38,103 nucleotides of DNA from an uncultured Bacteroidales bacterium (lineage in GTDB: Bacteria > Bacteroidota > Bacteroidia > Bacteroidales > P3): NCBI GenBank assembly GCA_900318175.1, contig ONJQ01000024.1, positions 1 through 38,103 of the forward strand, read 5' to 3'. Under the pieces are notes generated by a model that saw only the letters and a program-made list of their open reading frames with translations, ran no database searches and was not told the origin of the DNA. The position numbers and the translations under genes were made by a program. The stretch's first letter is position 1. Every line of letters begins with the position of its first letter. Below are positions 6,910-14,889 of the stretch, piece after piece.

Positions 6910-8139
6910 CTATTTGATGTTGAGTTTCTTCTTCATCTCAGGCGAAAGGGCTTCCTTGTGGATGAGGATGGTGATGGTCTTGTAGCGGAAGTAGGCCTTG
7001 CTTGCATAGAACATGCCTTTGAATTCGCCATTGTAGGCACCCCAGCTGTTTTTGACCATGTAGTATTCATTGCCCAGCTGGTCCTTGGCGGTGCCGTAGA
7101 TGAGCATCAGGTGGTCGTCGTTGGTTTCGTGGTTGTCCCAGCCTAATTGCCGTTCCTGCGGAGTGACCCATCGCTGCGGAGTGGGACGGGAGGCGGACTC
7201 ATCCTGAATCTCTTTGGCGGTCATGCCTGTCCAGTGGGCGAGGTCGCTGCCTTTGAGGTCAGGAGTGCTCATGTTCACCGCTGGCAGTACGCAGAAGCCG
7301 TTGCGAGAGTTCTGACGGAAGCCTGGCTCGCTGACGTCGCTGTCCCAACCAACGGGGAAGCCGTGGGCGATGGCATAGTCGGCAATGGCTTGGAGCTCGT
7401 CGAGGGGGACATTGTAGGAGAGGTCGTGGCGCCAATTGTCGGGGCTTTCGACGGCGAAGGTCGTGTAGTAGGGGTAGTGCAGGAATGAGGTTATCTGGAT
7501 GTAGTCGTCGGCCTTCAAGCCTGTGGAGGCGTAGAAGGATTGGGGCGTGTAGCTCTTGCCTTGGTAGGTGAACTTTTCGGGAGGAACGCCGAGGTAGACG
7601 TCGTGCACGGCACGGATGGCTTTCATGCAGAGCAGCTGGTAGTCCTCGTCGCTTTGCAGACTGTTGTTTCCCGCAGCGGCTTTGACCATGGGGTTCACCA
7701 TGGAGCTGAGCTCGCTGTGGTTGGAGATGGTGTCGCGATACATGGCTCCGGGACGCATCTGCTCTTCGGGCACCAGACCGTAGCGTTCCATGCAGTGCAG
7801 CAGGTCGCCAAAGCAACCGCCTTGGCTGAAGCCGATGTCGCCGTGGGTGCGGATGGAGGCCATGGCGCGGTCCATGTAGTCCCAATAGGCGGTATACATC
7901 TCGCTGAAGTCGTAGGTGCCTTTGCCCATGCGCAGCAGTTCGGCTTCGATGAATGCCATGCCGCTGTAGTCCCAGCAAGTGCCGGCCTTGCCTTGGTTTT
8001 TGACGGACGTGACGGGGAGTTCCTTGACAATGGTGAATTTGTAACCTTCGGTGTTATTGCTGTTTTGGGGCGACTGGGACTGTGCACAGATGGCGCTACT
8101 ACCCAGAATCGCAGCAAGGATTAGGATTGTGTTTTTCAT
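6910..8139 (-). CDS. Secreted C1-family cysteine peptidase (aminopeptidase C/bleomycin hydrolase type)
   Basis: 409 residues. A signal peptide (MKNTILILAAILGSSAICAQ) sends it to the periplasm or beyond. The papain-type catalytic set is complete: oxyanion Gln49 and nucleophile Cys55 in KNQGKAGTCWDYSG, His343 in ETNDDHLMLIYG and Asn364 in MVKNSWG. The long insertions and the TCWDYSG/DDHLM forms of the motifs are those of peptidase subfamily C1B (PepC/bleomycin hydrolase). Unlike cytoplasmic PepC it is exported, and the C-terminus (KKKLNIK) is not the family's usual autoprocessed end, so its cleavage specificity is uncertain. It probably degrades peptides outside the cytoplasm. It stands alone with its own TATCTTTG element, upstream of adk on the same strand with a 90-bp gap. 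Confidence 0.9.
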   Translation of the reverse strand: MKNTILILAAILGSSAICAQSQSPQNSNNTEGYKFTIVKELPVTSVKNQGKAGTCWDYSGMAFIEAELLRMGKGTYDFSEMYTAYWDYMDRAMASIRTHGDIGFSQGGCFGDLLHCMERYGLVPEEQMRPGAMYRDTISNHSELSSMVNPMVKAAAGNNSLQSDEDYQLLCMKAIRAVHDVYLGVPPEKFTYQGKSYTPQSFYASTGLKADDYIQITSFLHYPYYTTFAVESPDNWRHDLSYNVPLDELQAIADYAIAHGFPVGWDSDVSEPGFRQNSRNGFCVLPAVNMSTPDLKGSDLAHWTGMTAKEIQDESASRPTPQRWVTPQERQLGWDNHETNDDHLMLIYGTAKDQLGNEYYMVKNSWGAYNGEFKGMFYASKAYFRYKTITILIHKEALSPEMKKKLNIK

Positions 8140-8164
8140 GTTGATGACTTTTTTTTTCAGAATG

Positions 8165-8172
8165 CAAAGATA
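8165..8172 (-). promoter_or_regulatory. Promoter -7 element for the C1 peptidase gene
   Basis: TATCTTTG on the minus strand, 25 bp before the ATG at 8139, matches TAnnTTTG. No good -33 element at 18-19 bp. Confidence 0.6.
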
Positions 8173-8238
8173 CGCAAAAAAAATTGATAATTGAAAAACA
8201 TGGTGATTTGAAAAACGAAAAATGATGTGCAGATTTTT

Positions 8239-8269
8239 TTTGCCATGTCCAAAAAAAGTCCGATATTTG
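8239..8269 (+). promoter_or_regulatory. Likely promoter for the small coiled-coil gene
   Basis: TTTG (8239-8242) and GATATTTG (8262-8269) are spaced by 19 bp. The second box differs from TAnnTTTG only in its first base. Start of transcription near 8276 would leave a leader of about 94 nt in which I see no stable hairpin. Confidence 0.5.
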
Positions 8270-8369
8270 CATAGGAACTTTTATATCAATATATTGTGAA
8301 ATAGAATCCGCATTTTCAACGCCTTCCCGAAAAACACTGAATAGCATATAAACCCCAAAAATAGATAGT

Positions 8370-8681
8370 ATGTCAATTACAATTTTGAACGAAATCGACA
8401 AAGCCAAGGTATTGGTTGACGGAATGAGAAACAACCTGGACAAGGCAAAGGAATTAGGCATTGATGCCCCGGCTTTGGACCGTCTGGAAACGGCCTTCAC
8501 TGACCTGAAAATTAAGGATGATGAGCTGGATGCCCTGCGCCGACGGGCAACGCTGAAGGTGAAGGAGAACAACGAACTGCTGGCCGACATGAAGGAACAA
8601 ATGCTCTCGATGCGCAAGGCGGTGAAGCAGAATTACCCGCAGCAGGAGTGGATGTCCTTCGGCGTGCAGGACAAACGTTGA
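8370..8681 (+). CDS. Small helical coiled-coil protein of unknown function
   Basis: 103 residues, no signal peptide, mostly charged and helix-forming with heptad-like hydrophobic spacing (LDRLETAFTDLKIKDDELDA, LKVKENNELLADMKEQMLSM). It ends in a basic tail (VQDKR). It looks like a cytoplasmic coiled-coil protein or an oligomerising structural or regulatory factor. I do not recognise a family. It has its own promoter-like element and a strong terminator, so it is a single-gene unit, convergent with the czc operon. Codon use looks like the neighbours, so there is no sign of transfer. Confidence 0.8.
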   Translation: MSITILNEIDKAKVLVDGMRNNLDKAKELGIDAPALDRLETAFTDLKIKDDELDALRRRATLKVKENNELLADMKEQMLSMRKAVKQNYPQQEWMSFGVQDKR

Positions 8682-8704
8682 GGCAGTAATCCTCAACGGG
8701 CAAA

Positions 8705-8743
8705 GGAAAAAGGTCTGTCGCAAAGTGCGGCGGACCTTTTTCT
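8705..8743 (+). terminator. Bidirectional Rho-independent terminator
   Basis: AAAAAGGTCTGTCGC (8707-8721) pairs with GCGGCGGACCTTTTT (8727-8741) around AAAGT, including two G-T pairs. The A-run and T-run flank the stem, so it can stop transcription of the coiled-coil gene (plus) and of czcC (minus). Confidence 0.88.
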
Positions 8744-8763
8744 TTTGGATTCAGAGGTGAGAA

Positions 8764-10044
8764 CTACATGCCAAACTGGCCTGTGCCGGCGCAGCGTTCC
8801 AACTCTACCCACGCGGACATGCAGCTGTGGAGGCATTCGGCGTAGGCTTGCTGCAACTCGTTGTAGGTGTGCTGGGCGTTGATTACCTCAAGGAGCGATG
8901 TCTCACCACGCTGATAGGCGTAGAGCTTTCCATCCAGCACTTGGCGGGCATTGCGGATGATGACGGTATTGTAGTCGGCAAGTCGGTCAATGGCTGAGCG
9001 GTAGTTGTTGTAAGCCTTGATGATTTCGGCCTGTGCCTGTTGCCGCATGATGTCGGTCTGCATGTTTGCTTGCTGGGCTTTGTACTGGCTGGAGCGTATG
9101 TCGCCACGGTTGAGGTTGGAGACTGGCAGTGGGATGCTGACTCCCACGGTGTAGCCGATAAATTCCGGCGCGGGGGCTTCCTCATTGCGCACACGGGTGT
9201 TGTAGTTGACCCCGAGGGCAAGGTCAATGTCCGGCATGCGTTCGCGGCGCACTTGCGTCAGTTCGCTCTCGGAGGCGAGGGCAAGATGGCGTTGTTGGGC
9301 AATGTCAAGGCGGAGGGTGTCAGCTCCCTGCAGGAGGCTCTGTAGGTTGTAGTTCCGCAGGGGAGTGGCAAGGGTGCCGGCCAAAGCACGGGTCGACATG
9401 GCGGGCCTGCCCATCAGCAGATCAAGCTCGACCAGGGCGTTGCGGTAGTCGACTTGCAAGGCAAGGTATTCCTGCTTGGCTATGTTGGCTTCGAGGCGTG
9501 TCTGCATGACGTCGATTTCGGACAGTTCGCCGGTGGCGTGCCGCAGGCTGTCGCTATGGTACAGCGCCTGCATATTCTCGGCGTTTTGCATTCCGATCTG
9601 GGCGAGATCCCGGGCCAGCAGGGCGTCGATGAAAGCCAGCGTGGCCTCTGCTCGAAGGTCGAGGGCGAAGAGTTGCAGCCCTGCGTCAGTGGCGTCAAGA
9701 TTGTGACGAGCCACTGCGATGCGTGCAGCCCGTTTGCCAAAGGAGATGGTCTTGCCCAACTCGAAGCTGAGGGATTGCCCCATGGCAATGTCCCAGTCGC
9801 TGTTGTTGCCGTATTCGGCCGAGAGGGTGGGGTCCGTGAATTTCTTGGCAGCAGAAAGGTCGGCTTGCGACACGGAGAGGTCCAGTTTGGCAGCTGCGTA
9901 GGAGAGGTTGTGCTCCATGACACGATGGATGAAGGCTGAATAGTCTAGCTCTTGGCCACGGACGGGGACTGTCAGAAGCAGTGCGAGGGCGGCAAGACCC
10001 GTCAACTTCAGCAGTCGATAAGGGGTATGGGTGGATGTTTTCAT
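8764..10044 (-). CDS. czcC: TolC-family outer-membrane efflux channel of the czc operon
   Basis: 426 residues. Signal peptide MKTSTHTPYRLLKLTGLAALALLLTVPVRGQ, then two outer-membrane efflux protein repeats made of long helices (YAAAKLDLSVSQADLSAAKK; YNNYRSAIDRLADYNTVIIR) and the late motif YQRGETSLLEVINAQHTYNE, typical of the OMF repeat. It forms the trimeric outer-membrane duct that takes metal ions from the RND pump. Its ATG overlaps the stop of the pump gene by 4 bp, giving the operon order adaptor - pump - channel. The terminator at 8705-8743 closes the operon. The CzcC/CusC assignment follows from the neighbouring pump; the channel itself does not show metal specificity. Confidence 0.9.
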   Translation of the reverse strand: MKTSTHTPYRLLKLTGLAALALLLTVPVRGQELDYSAFIHRVMEHNLSYAAAKLDLSVSQADLSAAKKFTDPTLSAEYGNNSDWDIAMGQSLSFELGKTISFGKRAARIAVARHNLDATDAGLQLFALDLRAEATLAFIDALLARDLAQIGMQNAENMQALYHSDSLRHATGELSEIDVMQTRLEANIAKQEYLALQVDYRNALVELDLLMGRPAMSTRALAGTLATPLRNYNLQSLLQGADTLRLDIAQQRHLALASESELTQVRRERMPDIDLALGVNYNTRVRNEEAPAPEFIGYTVGVSIPLPVSNLNRGDIRSSQYKAQQANMQTDIMRQQAQAEIIKAYNNYRSAIDRLADYNTVIIRNARQVLDGKLYAYQRGETSLLEVINAQHTYNELQQAYAECLHSCMSAWVELERCAGTGQFGM

Positions 10045-13000
10045 GATTTTGCAGGGATATTATCGTTGGGTTGTGATGAGTTCTTGTCGGCAGAACGTTG
10101 TTCGGCGCGGAGTTCCATCATGTAGTAGAGCGAGGGGAGAATGAAGAGGGTGACGATGGTGGCAAAGATAAGACCGTAGACGATGACCGTTGCCAAGGGA
10201 CGCTGCACGTCGCTGCCGATGCCTGTGGAGATGGAGGCAGGGAAGAGTCCCAGCACAGCCACAGAGGCTGTGAGGAGGACGGGCCTCATGCGGTGCGAAG
10301 CACCTTCTATGACCGCCCGTCGCAGTCCTGTGCCACGCTCTCGCAGGTGGTTGATGTGTGAAATCATGATGATTCCGTTCTGTATGGCCACGCCGATGAG
10401 GGCAATGAATCCGACGGCTGAGGAGACGTTGAGGGTCATGCCGCGGATGTTGAGGGCGGCCATGCCACCGAACAATGCCAGCGGGACAACAACCATCAGC
10501 AGTCCGGCCTGGCGCACCTTACCGAATGCAAAGATGAGGAGGATGAACATGACCATGAGGGCTAACGGCACCACCAGCCCCAAGCGGTTGAAGGCGCGGT
10601 TGCGGTTCTCGAACTGGCCAGCCCAGTGCAGGGTGGTCTTCTCATGGTCGTACTGGATGTTCTTGGCTATCTCCTTGTCGGCCTCGGCCACAAAGGTGGT
10701 GAGGTCGGCTCCGCGGAGGTTGATGCGCACCAGCGTGTAGCGACGTGCCATCTCGCGCATGATGGTGCTGGAGCCAAGGTCCATCTTGATGTCCGCCACG
10801 GCGGAGAGGGGCACCTTGGCCCCGTCGGCAGTGGTCAACAGAAGGTTGCCTATACCCTCGGGGGTGTTGCGGTACTTCTCGGCATAGCGGCAGGTGATGT
10901 CGTAGACTTTGCTGCCTACATAAATCTGCGAGATAGCGCGGCCACCAATGGCCAGCTCGATGAGCTCGGCCACGTCGGAGACATTGAGGCCATACTGGGC
11001 AATGCTCTCGCGGTTGACGGAGATTTGCAGTTGGGGTGTGGGAGGCTCTTGGTCCACTGCCACGTCCGTGGCGCCCTTGATGCCGGCCACCACCTGTGCT
11101 ACCTGTTCGGCCACGTGGCGGCTCTCGTCAATGTCGTCGGAGTAGATTTTCAGAGCCAGGTCGCTGTGTGTACCCGCAATTTGGTCCATCACCATGTCGA
11201 TGATGGGCTGGGAGAAGCCTGCCGAGTAGCCAGGCATCTGCTCTATGGCTGCCGACATGGCCTCCACCAACTCCGCCTTGGTGCGTCCGCTTTTCCATGT
11301 GTTGTAGGGCTTCAGGCCAATGCCGACTTCGACGTGCGACAGGGAAAAACACTCGGCACCCTCGTCGTCGCGTCCCAGCTGCGTCATGACGTAGCTGGTC
11401 TCGTCAAAGCTGCTGAGCACTTTGCGCAGGTCGTCGGACATCTTCTTTGACTGCTCGATACTGAGGCCGGAGGGAAGCTGCACTTGCACCCAGATGGAAC
11501 CCTCGTCGAGGGGAGGCAGGAAGTCTTTGCCAACCGTGAAGGAGAGGGCTACGGAACCGCACAGGATGACCACAAGGGTGGCCAGTACGGCGCGTTTCTT
11601 TTCAAGGATGGCGGCAATGTGGCGGTTGTATGAACTGTTGAGTTTCTCAAGCCATTTGTTGTGGTAGAGTTTGCGGGGCTTGTGGTAGGCCATGTAGGAG
11701 AGGCCGGGGGTGAGTAGCAGTGCCGTAAGCAGTGCGCCAATGAGGGCGTAGCCTACCGTGTAGGCCATGGGGGTGAAGAGCTTGCGCTCCACGTGCTCAA
11801 AAGCAAACAGCGGCAGATAAGCGGTGATGATAATGATGGTGGAGAAGAAGATGGAGCGGGCCACCTCGCGGGCGCGCTGTTTTACGTCGTCCGTGGAGAG
11901 CTCCATCTCGGGATGCCGCTCACGCTTTTTGAGGATGTTCTCCATCATCACGATGGCGCCGTCCACCAGGATGCCAAAGTCTATGGCTCCCAACGAGAGG
12001 AGGTTGGCCGGAATGCCAGTGAGTTTCATGAGCACGAAGGCCACCAGCAAGGCAATGGGGATGGTGACGGCCACAACCAGCGAGCCGCGGAAGTTGCCCA
12101 GGAAAATCATCAGCACCACAATGACCAGCAGCATGCCGATGAGCAGTGTGTGCGAGACGGTTTTGAGGGTCTCGCCCACCAGACTGGTGCGGTCCAGGAA
12201 GGGATGGATTTGGACACCTTCCGGCAGAATCTCGTTGTTCAGCTCGTCAATGGATGTATGTACTCGTTCCAGAACCTCCGAAGGGTTCTCGCCGCGCAGC
12301 ATCTGCACAATGCCTTCAACGGCATCGTCGTAGTTGCGCGTGTCGTCGCTGTAGCCCAGCACGCCCTTGCGCTCAAGGGTGCCGTATTTCAGTTCGCCAA
12401 GCTCCTTCAAGTAGACAGGGGTGCCGTTGACGGTCTTGACCACGATGTTGCCAAGTCCCTCAAGGTCGCTGATAAGGCCGATGCCGCGTACCACATAGCT
12501 GAGGCTGCCTTCTGACAGGATGCTGCCACCGGCATTGAGGTTGTTCTGCTCAATCTTCTCGGTGATGTCGCTGAGCGATATGCCGTACTCCATGAGCCGT
12601 TCGGGTGAGAGCTCAATCTGGTATTGTGTGGTGATGCCGCCATAGTTGCTCACGTCGGCTACGCCCGAGATTTGACGCAGATAGGGGATGATGGTCCACT
12701 TGTGGATGTCGGTGAGGCTGCGGAGGTCGTGGCTGCCATCGGGACTCTCTACGATGTAACGGAATATCTCGCCGGTGGGGGCGGTGAGGGGGTTGAGCTC
12801 GGGCACTGCTCCGTAGGGCAGGTCTATGCCCACCAAGCGTTCAGTGACGCGTTGTCGCGCCCAGTAGTCGTCCACGCCATCGTCGAAAACAAGGATGACG
12901 GTGGAGATGCCGAAACTGTTCTTGCTGCGCATGGTGACGAGGTTGGGGATGCCGCTCACGGCACGCTCAACGGGGATGGAAATCTGCTGCTCAATCTCCT

Positions 13001-13175
13001 CCGTGGCCAGTCCGGGCACCTGGGTGACCACCTGCACGGTGGTGTCGGAGATGTCGGGGTAAGCATCGATGGAGAGGGCGTTCCAAGCTATCACACCCGC
13101 AATGCCCAGCAGTAGGAAAACGACTATCGAAATGGCTCTGTGGTCTATGGCCCAGCCTACTAATTTTTCAATCAT
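10041..13175 (-). CDS. czcA: CzcA-type heavy-metal efflux RND pump
   Basis: 1044 residues, full length for the HME-RND family. It uses the proton gradient to export divalent metal ions through the adaptor and outer-membrane channel. The transmembrane segment 4 signature is DFGILVDGAIVMMEN (about residues 397-411), with the two Asp and one Glu used in proton transfer. This D-F-G-x-x-V-D-G-A form is that of Zn/Co/Cd/Ni pumps (HME1-3); Cu/Ag pumps of CusA type have a different signature there. Two large periplasmic loops separate helix 1 from 2 and helix 7 from 8. The C-terminus is a polar tail (SADKNSSQPNDN). No metal-sensing regulator gene is next to it. The exact metal remains unproven. Confidence 0.93.
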   Translation of the reverse strand: MIEKLVGWAIDHRAISIVVFLLLGIAGVIAWNALSIDAYPDISDTTVQVVTQVPGLATEEIEQQISIPVERAVSGIPNLVTMRSKNSFGISTVILVFDDGVDDYWARQRVTERLVGIDLPYGAVPELNPLTAPTGEIFRYIVESPDGSHDLRSLTDIHKWTIIPYLRQISGVADVSNYGGITTQYQIELSPERLMEYGISLSDITEKIEQNNLNAGGSILSEGSLSYVVRGIGLISDLEGLGNIVVKTVNGTPVYLKELGELKYGTLERKGVLGYSDDTRNYDDAVEGIVQMLRGENPSEVLERVHTSIDELNNEILPEGVQIHPFLDRTSLVGETLKTVSHTLLIGMLLVIVVLMIFLGNFRGSLVVAVTIPIALLVAFVLMKLTGIPANLLSLGAIDFGILVDGAIVMMENILKKRERHPEMELSTDDVKQRAREVARSIFFSTIIIITAYLPLFAFEHVERKLFTPMAYTVGYALIGALLTALLLTPGLSYMAYHKPRKLYHNKWLEKLNSSYNRHIAAILEKKRAVLATLVVILCGSVALSFTVGKDFLPPLDEGSIWVQVQLPSGLSIEQSKKMSDDLRKVLSSFDETSYVMTQLGRDDEGAECFSLSHVEVGIGLKPYNTWKSGRTKAELVEAMSAAIEQMPGYSAGFSQPIIDMVMDQIAGTHSDLALKIYSDDIDESRHVAEQVAQVVAGIKGATDVAVDQEPPTPQLQISVNRESIAQYGLNVSDVAELIELAIGGRAISQIYVGSKVYDITCRYAEKYRNTPEGIGNLLLTTADGAKVPLSAVADIKMDLGSSTIMREMARRYTLVRINLRGADLTTFVAEADKEIAKNIQYDHEKTTLHWAGQFENRNRAFNRLGLVVPLALMVMFILLIFAFGKVRQAGLLMVVVPLALFGGMAALNIRGMTLNVSSAVGFIALIGVAIQNGIIMISHINHLRERGTGLRRAVIEGASHRMRPVLLTASVAVLGLFPASISTGIGSDVQRPLATVIVYGLIFATIVTLFILPSLYYMMELRAEQRSADKNSSQPNDNIPAKS

Positions 13176-13231
13176 AAGGTTCGAATTGAGGTTTATTGTA
13201 TGAGGTTGGCAGGATGCACCATCGGTTGCGA

Positions 13232-14347
13232 TTAGTGCTTGTCGATGAGGTAGAAGGCCCCTTCAGAGATGATGACGTCCCCGACGTTCAGCCCACTGAT
13301 GACCCGAAGCCGCTGCTCGTCAATAGACTGCACTTCGACGCGTGTACGCACATAGGTGTTTTCCGCCACGCGGCGCAGCACATAGCGCCCTTTTTCGCTC
13401 TGCAGTACGGCCTGTTTGGGCAGGACAATGCTGTTGCGGCTGTGTATCTGCATGCGCACCTGGGCGTACATGTTGGGCAGCATCAAGTGGCGCGGGTTGT
13501 TGCATTCGATGATGGTCTCCACGGTACGTGTGTCGGGGTCAAGAATGCCGCCCACATATGCCACATGGCCGGTCACCACACTGTCGGGCCGTGCCACCAG
13601 GTTGACAGACACTCCCTCAATGCCGTTGATGAAGGGGGCGTCCATCTCGCTCACGTTGGCTTTGACCCACACCTTGTCAAGGTCTGCAACAACAACCTTC
13701 GTTGCGGCATCCTCTTTGATGTACTCGCCGATGACGAGGTCGTTTTTAAGCACCTGACCTGATATGGGCGAACGGACCACCATCGGTTGTCCGACTTCAG
13801 CAGTCTTTATGTCTATCTGGTATTCTTTGGCCACGGCTACAGCATGGCGGTACTCCTCTACTGCCAGCGAGTAGGCGGTCTTGGCTTCGTCCAGCTCCTT
13901 GACCGATGCCACCTTGTTGTCGTGGAGGTCCTGTGTGCGGTCCAGTCCGCGCTTGGCCATGTCCAGCTCCGACTTGGTCTGTATCAGCCGTTTCACCACC
14001 TCGGAATAATCGGATGAGGAGATTTCGAACAGCGGAGTTCCAGCCTTTACGTTCTGCCCCATGCGCACCAGCGAGCGTACCACGCGCCCGGCAAACGGTG
14101 CCGCAACCTCGGCGTAGGCGGAGGGGATGGCACGCACCACACCGGTGGTGGAGAGCGAGGCTGAATAGGAGGACTCGCCTACGGTGTCGCACACCAGGCG
14201 GGGGGCAATGGTGGAGGTGGACGGAACCACCAGCGTGTCGCCCTGTACGGTAATCTGGCTGTCGGACACGCCGTCGGCATTGTCGGCAGAGCCGTGGCAT
14301 CCAGCCAGCAGCCCTGCGCACATCAGGAGGTAAAGGTATTTCTTCAT
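13232..14347 (-). CDS. czcB: Membrane-fusion (adaptor) lipoprotein of the czc operon
   Basis: About 371 residues from MKKYLYLLMCAGLLAGCHG: a lipoprotein signal with lipobox LLAGC, so the adaptor is probably anchored by lipid. I preferred this ATG (14347) to one 24 bp upstream because it gives the clean signal. The barrel-sandwich half-motif APFAGRVVRSLVRMGQNVKAGTPLF, a coiled-coil hairpin (SELDMAKRGLDRTQDLHDNK...AVEEYRHAVAVAKEY), the second half-motif VVRSPISGQVLKNDLVIGEYI and the beta-barrel domain are in the usual order of CzcB/CusB proteins. No Met-rich CusB N-terminal metal site and no His-rich CzcB N-terminal domain are evident. It is the first gene of the operon, 56 bp before czcA, behind a promoter with two inverted repeats. 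Confidence 0.9.
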   Translation of the reverse strand: MKKYLYLLMCAGLLAGCHGSADNADGVSDSQITVQGDTLVVPSTSTIAPRLVCDTVGESSYSASLSTTGVVRAIPSAYAEVAAPFAGRVVRSLVRMGQNVKAGTPLFEISSSDYSEVVKRLIQTKSELDMAKRGLDRTQDLHDNKVASVKELDEAKTAYSLAVEEYRHAVAVAKEYQIDIKTAEVGQPMVVRSPISGQVLKNDLVIGEYIKEDAATKVVVADLDKVWVKANVSEMDAPFINGIEGVSVNLVARPDSVVTGHVAYVGGILDPDTRTVETIIECNNPRHLMLPNMYAQVRMQIHSRNSIVLPKQAVLQSEKGRYVLRRVAENTYVRTRVEVQSIDEQRLRVISGLNVGDVIISEGAFYLIDKH

Positions 14348-14436
14348 ATTCAGAAATGATGTTTTATTCATTTTTATTCTTCTGTATCAGTTCGTTCTGT
14401 AAGCAAAGGCATCTTTTCCAATGCTCATTGCGACTG

Positions 14437-14466
14437 CAAAGATACTATTATTTCTTGAATTACAAG
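14437..14466 (-). promoter_or_regulatory. Promoter of the czc operon
   Basis: On the minus strand CTTG (14466-14463) and TATCTTTG (14444-14437) stand 18 bp apart, a good Bacteroides-type promoter. The predicted start, near 14430, gives a leader of about 80 nt before czcB. Confidence 0.72.
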
Positions 14467-14469
14467 AAA
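14451..14469. promoter_or_regulatory. Inverted repeat over the czc -33 element (possible operator)
   Basis: TTTCTTG (14451-14457), five bases, then CAAGAAA (14463-14469): a perfect 7-bp inverted repeat that includes the -33 box and most of the promoter spacer. A bound dimer here would block RNA polymerase. Confidence 0.5.
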
Positions 14470-14481
14470 AAATTATTGATA

Positions 14482-14501
14482 AACGATAAATTTTTATCGT
14501 T
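14482..14501. promoter_or_regulatory. Inverted repeat upstream of the czc promoter (possible operator)
   Basis: AACGATAAA-TT-TTTATCGTT: perfect 9-bp arms around two bases, ending about 15 bp upstream of the -33 box. Symmetry and place suit a dimeric metal sensor or activator; no such gene is nearby, so the regulator is unknown. Confidence 0.55.
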
Positions 14502-14538
14502 CATGGCTTGTTGCAGGCCTCCTTTTAGTCCATAGTAA

Positions 14539-14658
14539 CTTCGCTCCTTCTTGTATTCTTTGCCCTCATTTCGGGGTTCATTTGTCCAATGATATTCGAA
14601 GAAATATTAGAGAAATGAGGAACAACTGACCCAGAAGGAGCGAAGGAAGGGCAAAGAA
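14539..14658. repeat. Interleaved inverted repeats in the czcB-islet intergenic region
   Basis: Three arm pairs: 14539-14551 with 14633-14645 (13 bp, CTTCGCTCCTTCT), 14556-14566 with 14648-14658 (11 bp, TTCTTTGCCCT), and 14564-14572 with 14612-14620 (9 bp, CCTCATTTC). All are perfect. The first two pairs cross rather than nest, so they cannot form one simple hairpin. The block is part of a 380-bp gene-free stretch (14510-14889) with otherwise only the 37-bp repeat. It may be a remnant of a mobile element or a structured element; I see no credible gene in it. Confidence 0.65.
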
Positions 14659-14736
14659 AGGGAGAGGAAGGATTTCTGCAACAGAGCGTTGAGGAATGGA
14701 AAACAGAGAGGGGACACATGCCGTCAGGGGCAAAAG

Positions 14737-14773
14737 AAAAGGACAACCCGTTTGAGTTGTCCTTCTTAGGTAG
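14737..14773. repeat. 37-bp direct repeat, left copy (contains a terminator hairpin)
   Basis: Identical to 17264-17300. Inside it AAGGACAAC (14739-14747) and GTTGTCCTT (14756-14764) form a 9-bp stem. On the minus strand the stem is followed by TTTTCTTTT, so it can end transcription of the islet genes. The identity stops just where the right copy enters the tRNA acceptor sequence. Confidence 0.85.
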
Positions 14774-14889
14774 GCTCAAATGCCTTTTTTTCGCACCGAT
14801 TCCTTGAAGACCTTGAGAAGATATGGGCATTACGGGAGTACATTCCCAACCCAACCGATCACACCTTTAATAGGTTTACATCCTTGGGA

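Noticed and set aside
10183-12515. Several long plus-strand open frames opposite czcA
   Set aside because: They follow from codon composition of the czcA gene; none has a domain pattern, signal peptide or promoter.
14525-14854. Open frame of 109 residues on the minus strand in the czcB-islet gap
   Set aside because: It is Ser/Pro/Arg-rich, has no domain-like pattern, runs through the 37-bp repeat and the interleaved inverted repeats, and is best explained as chance or a remnant.
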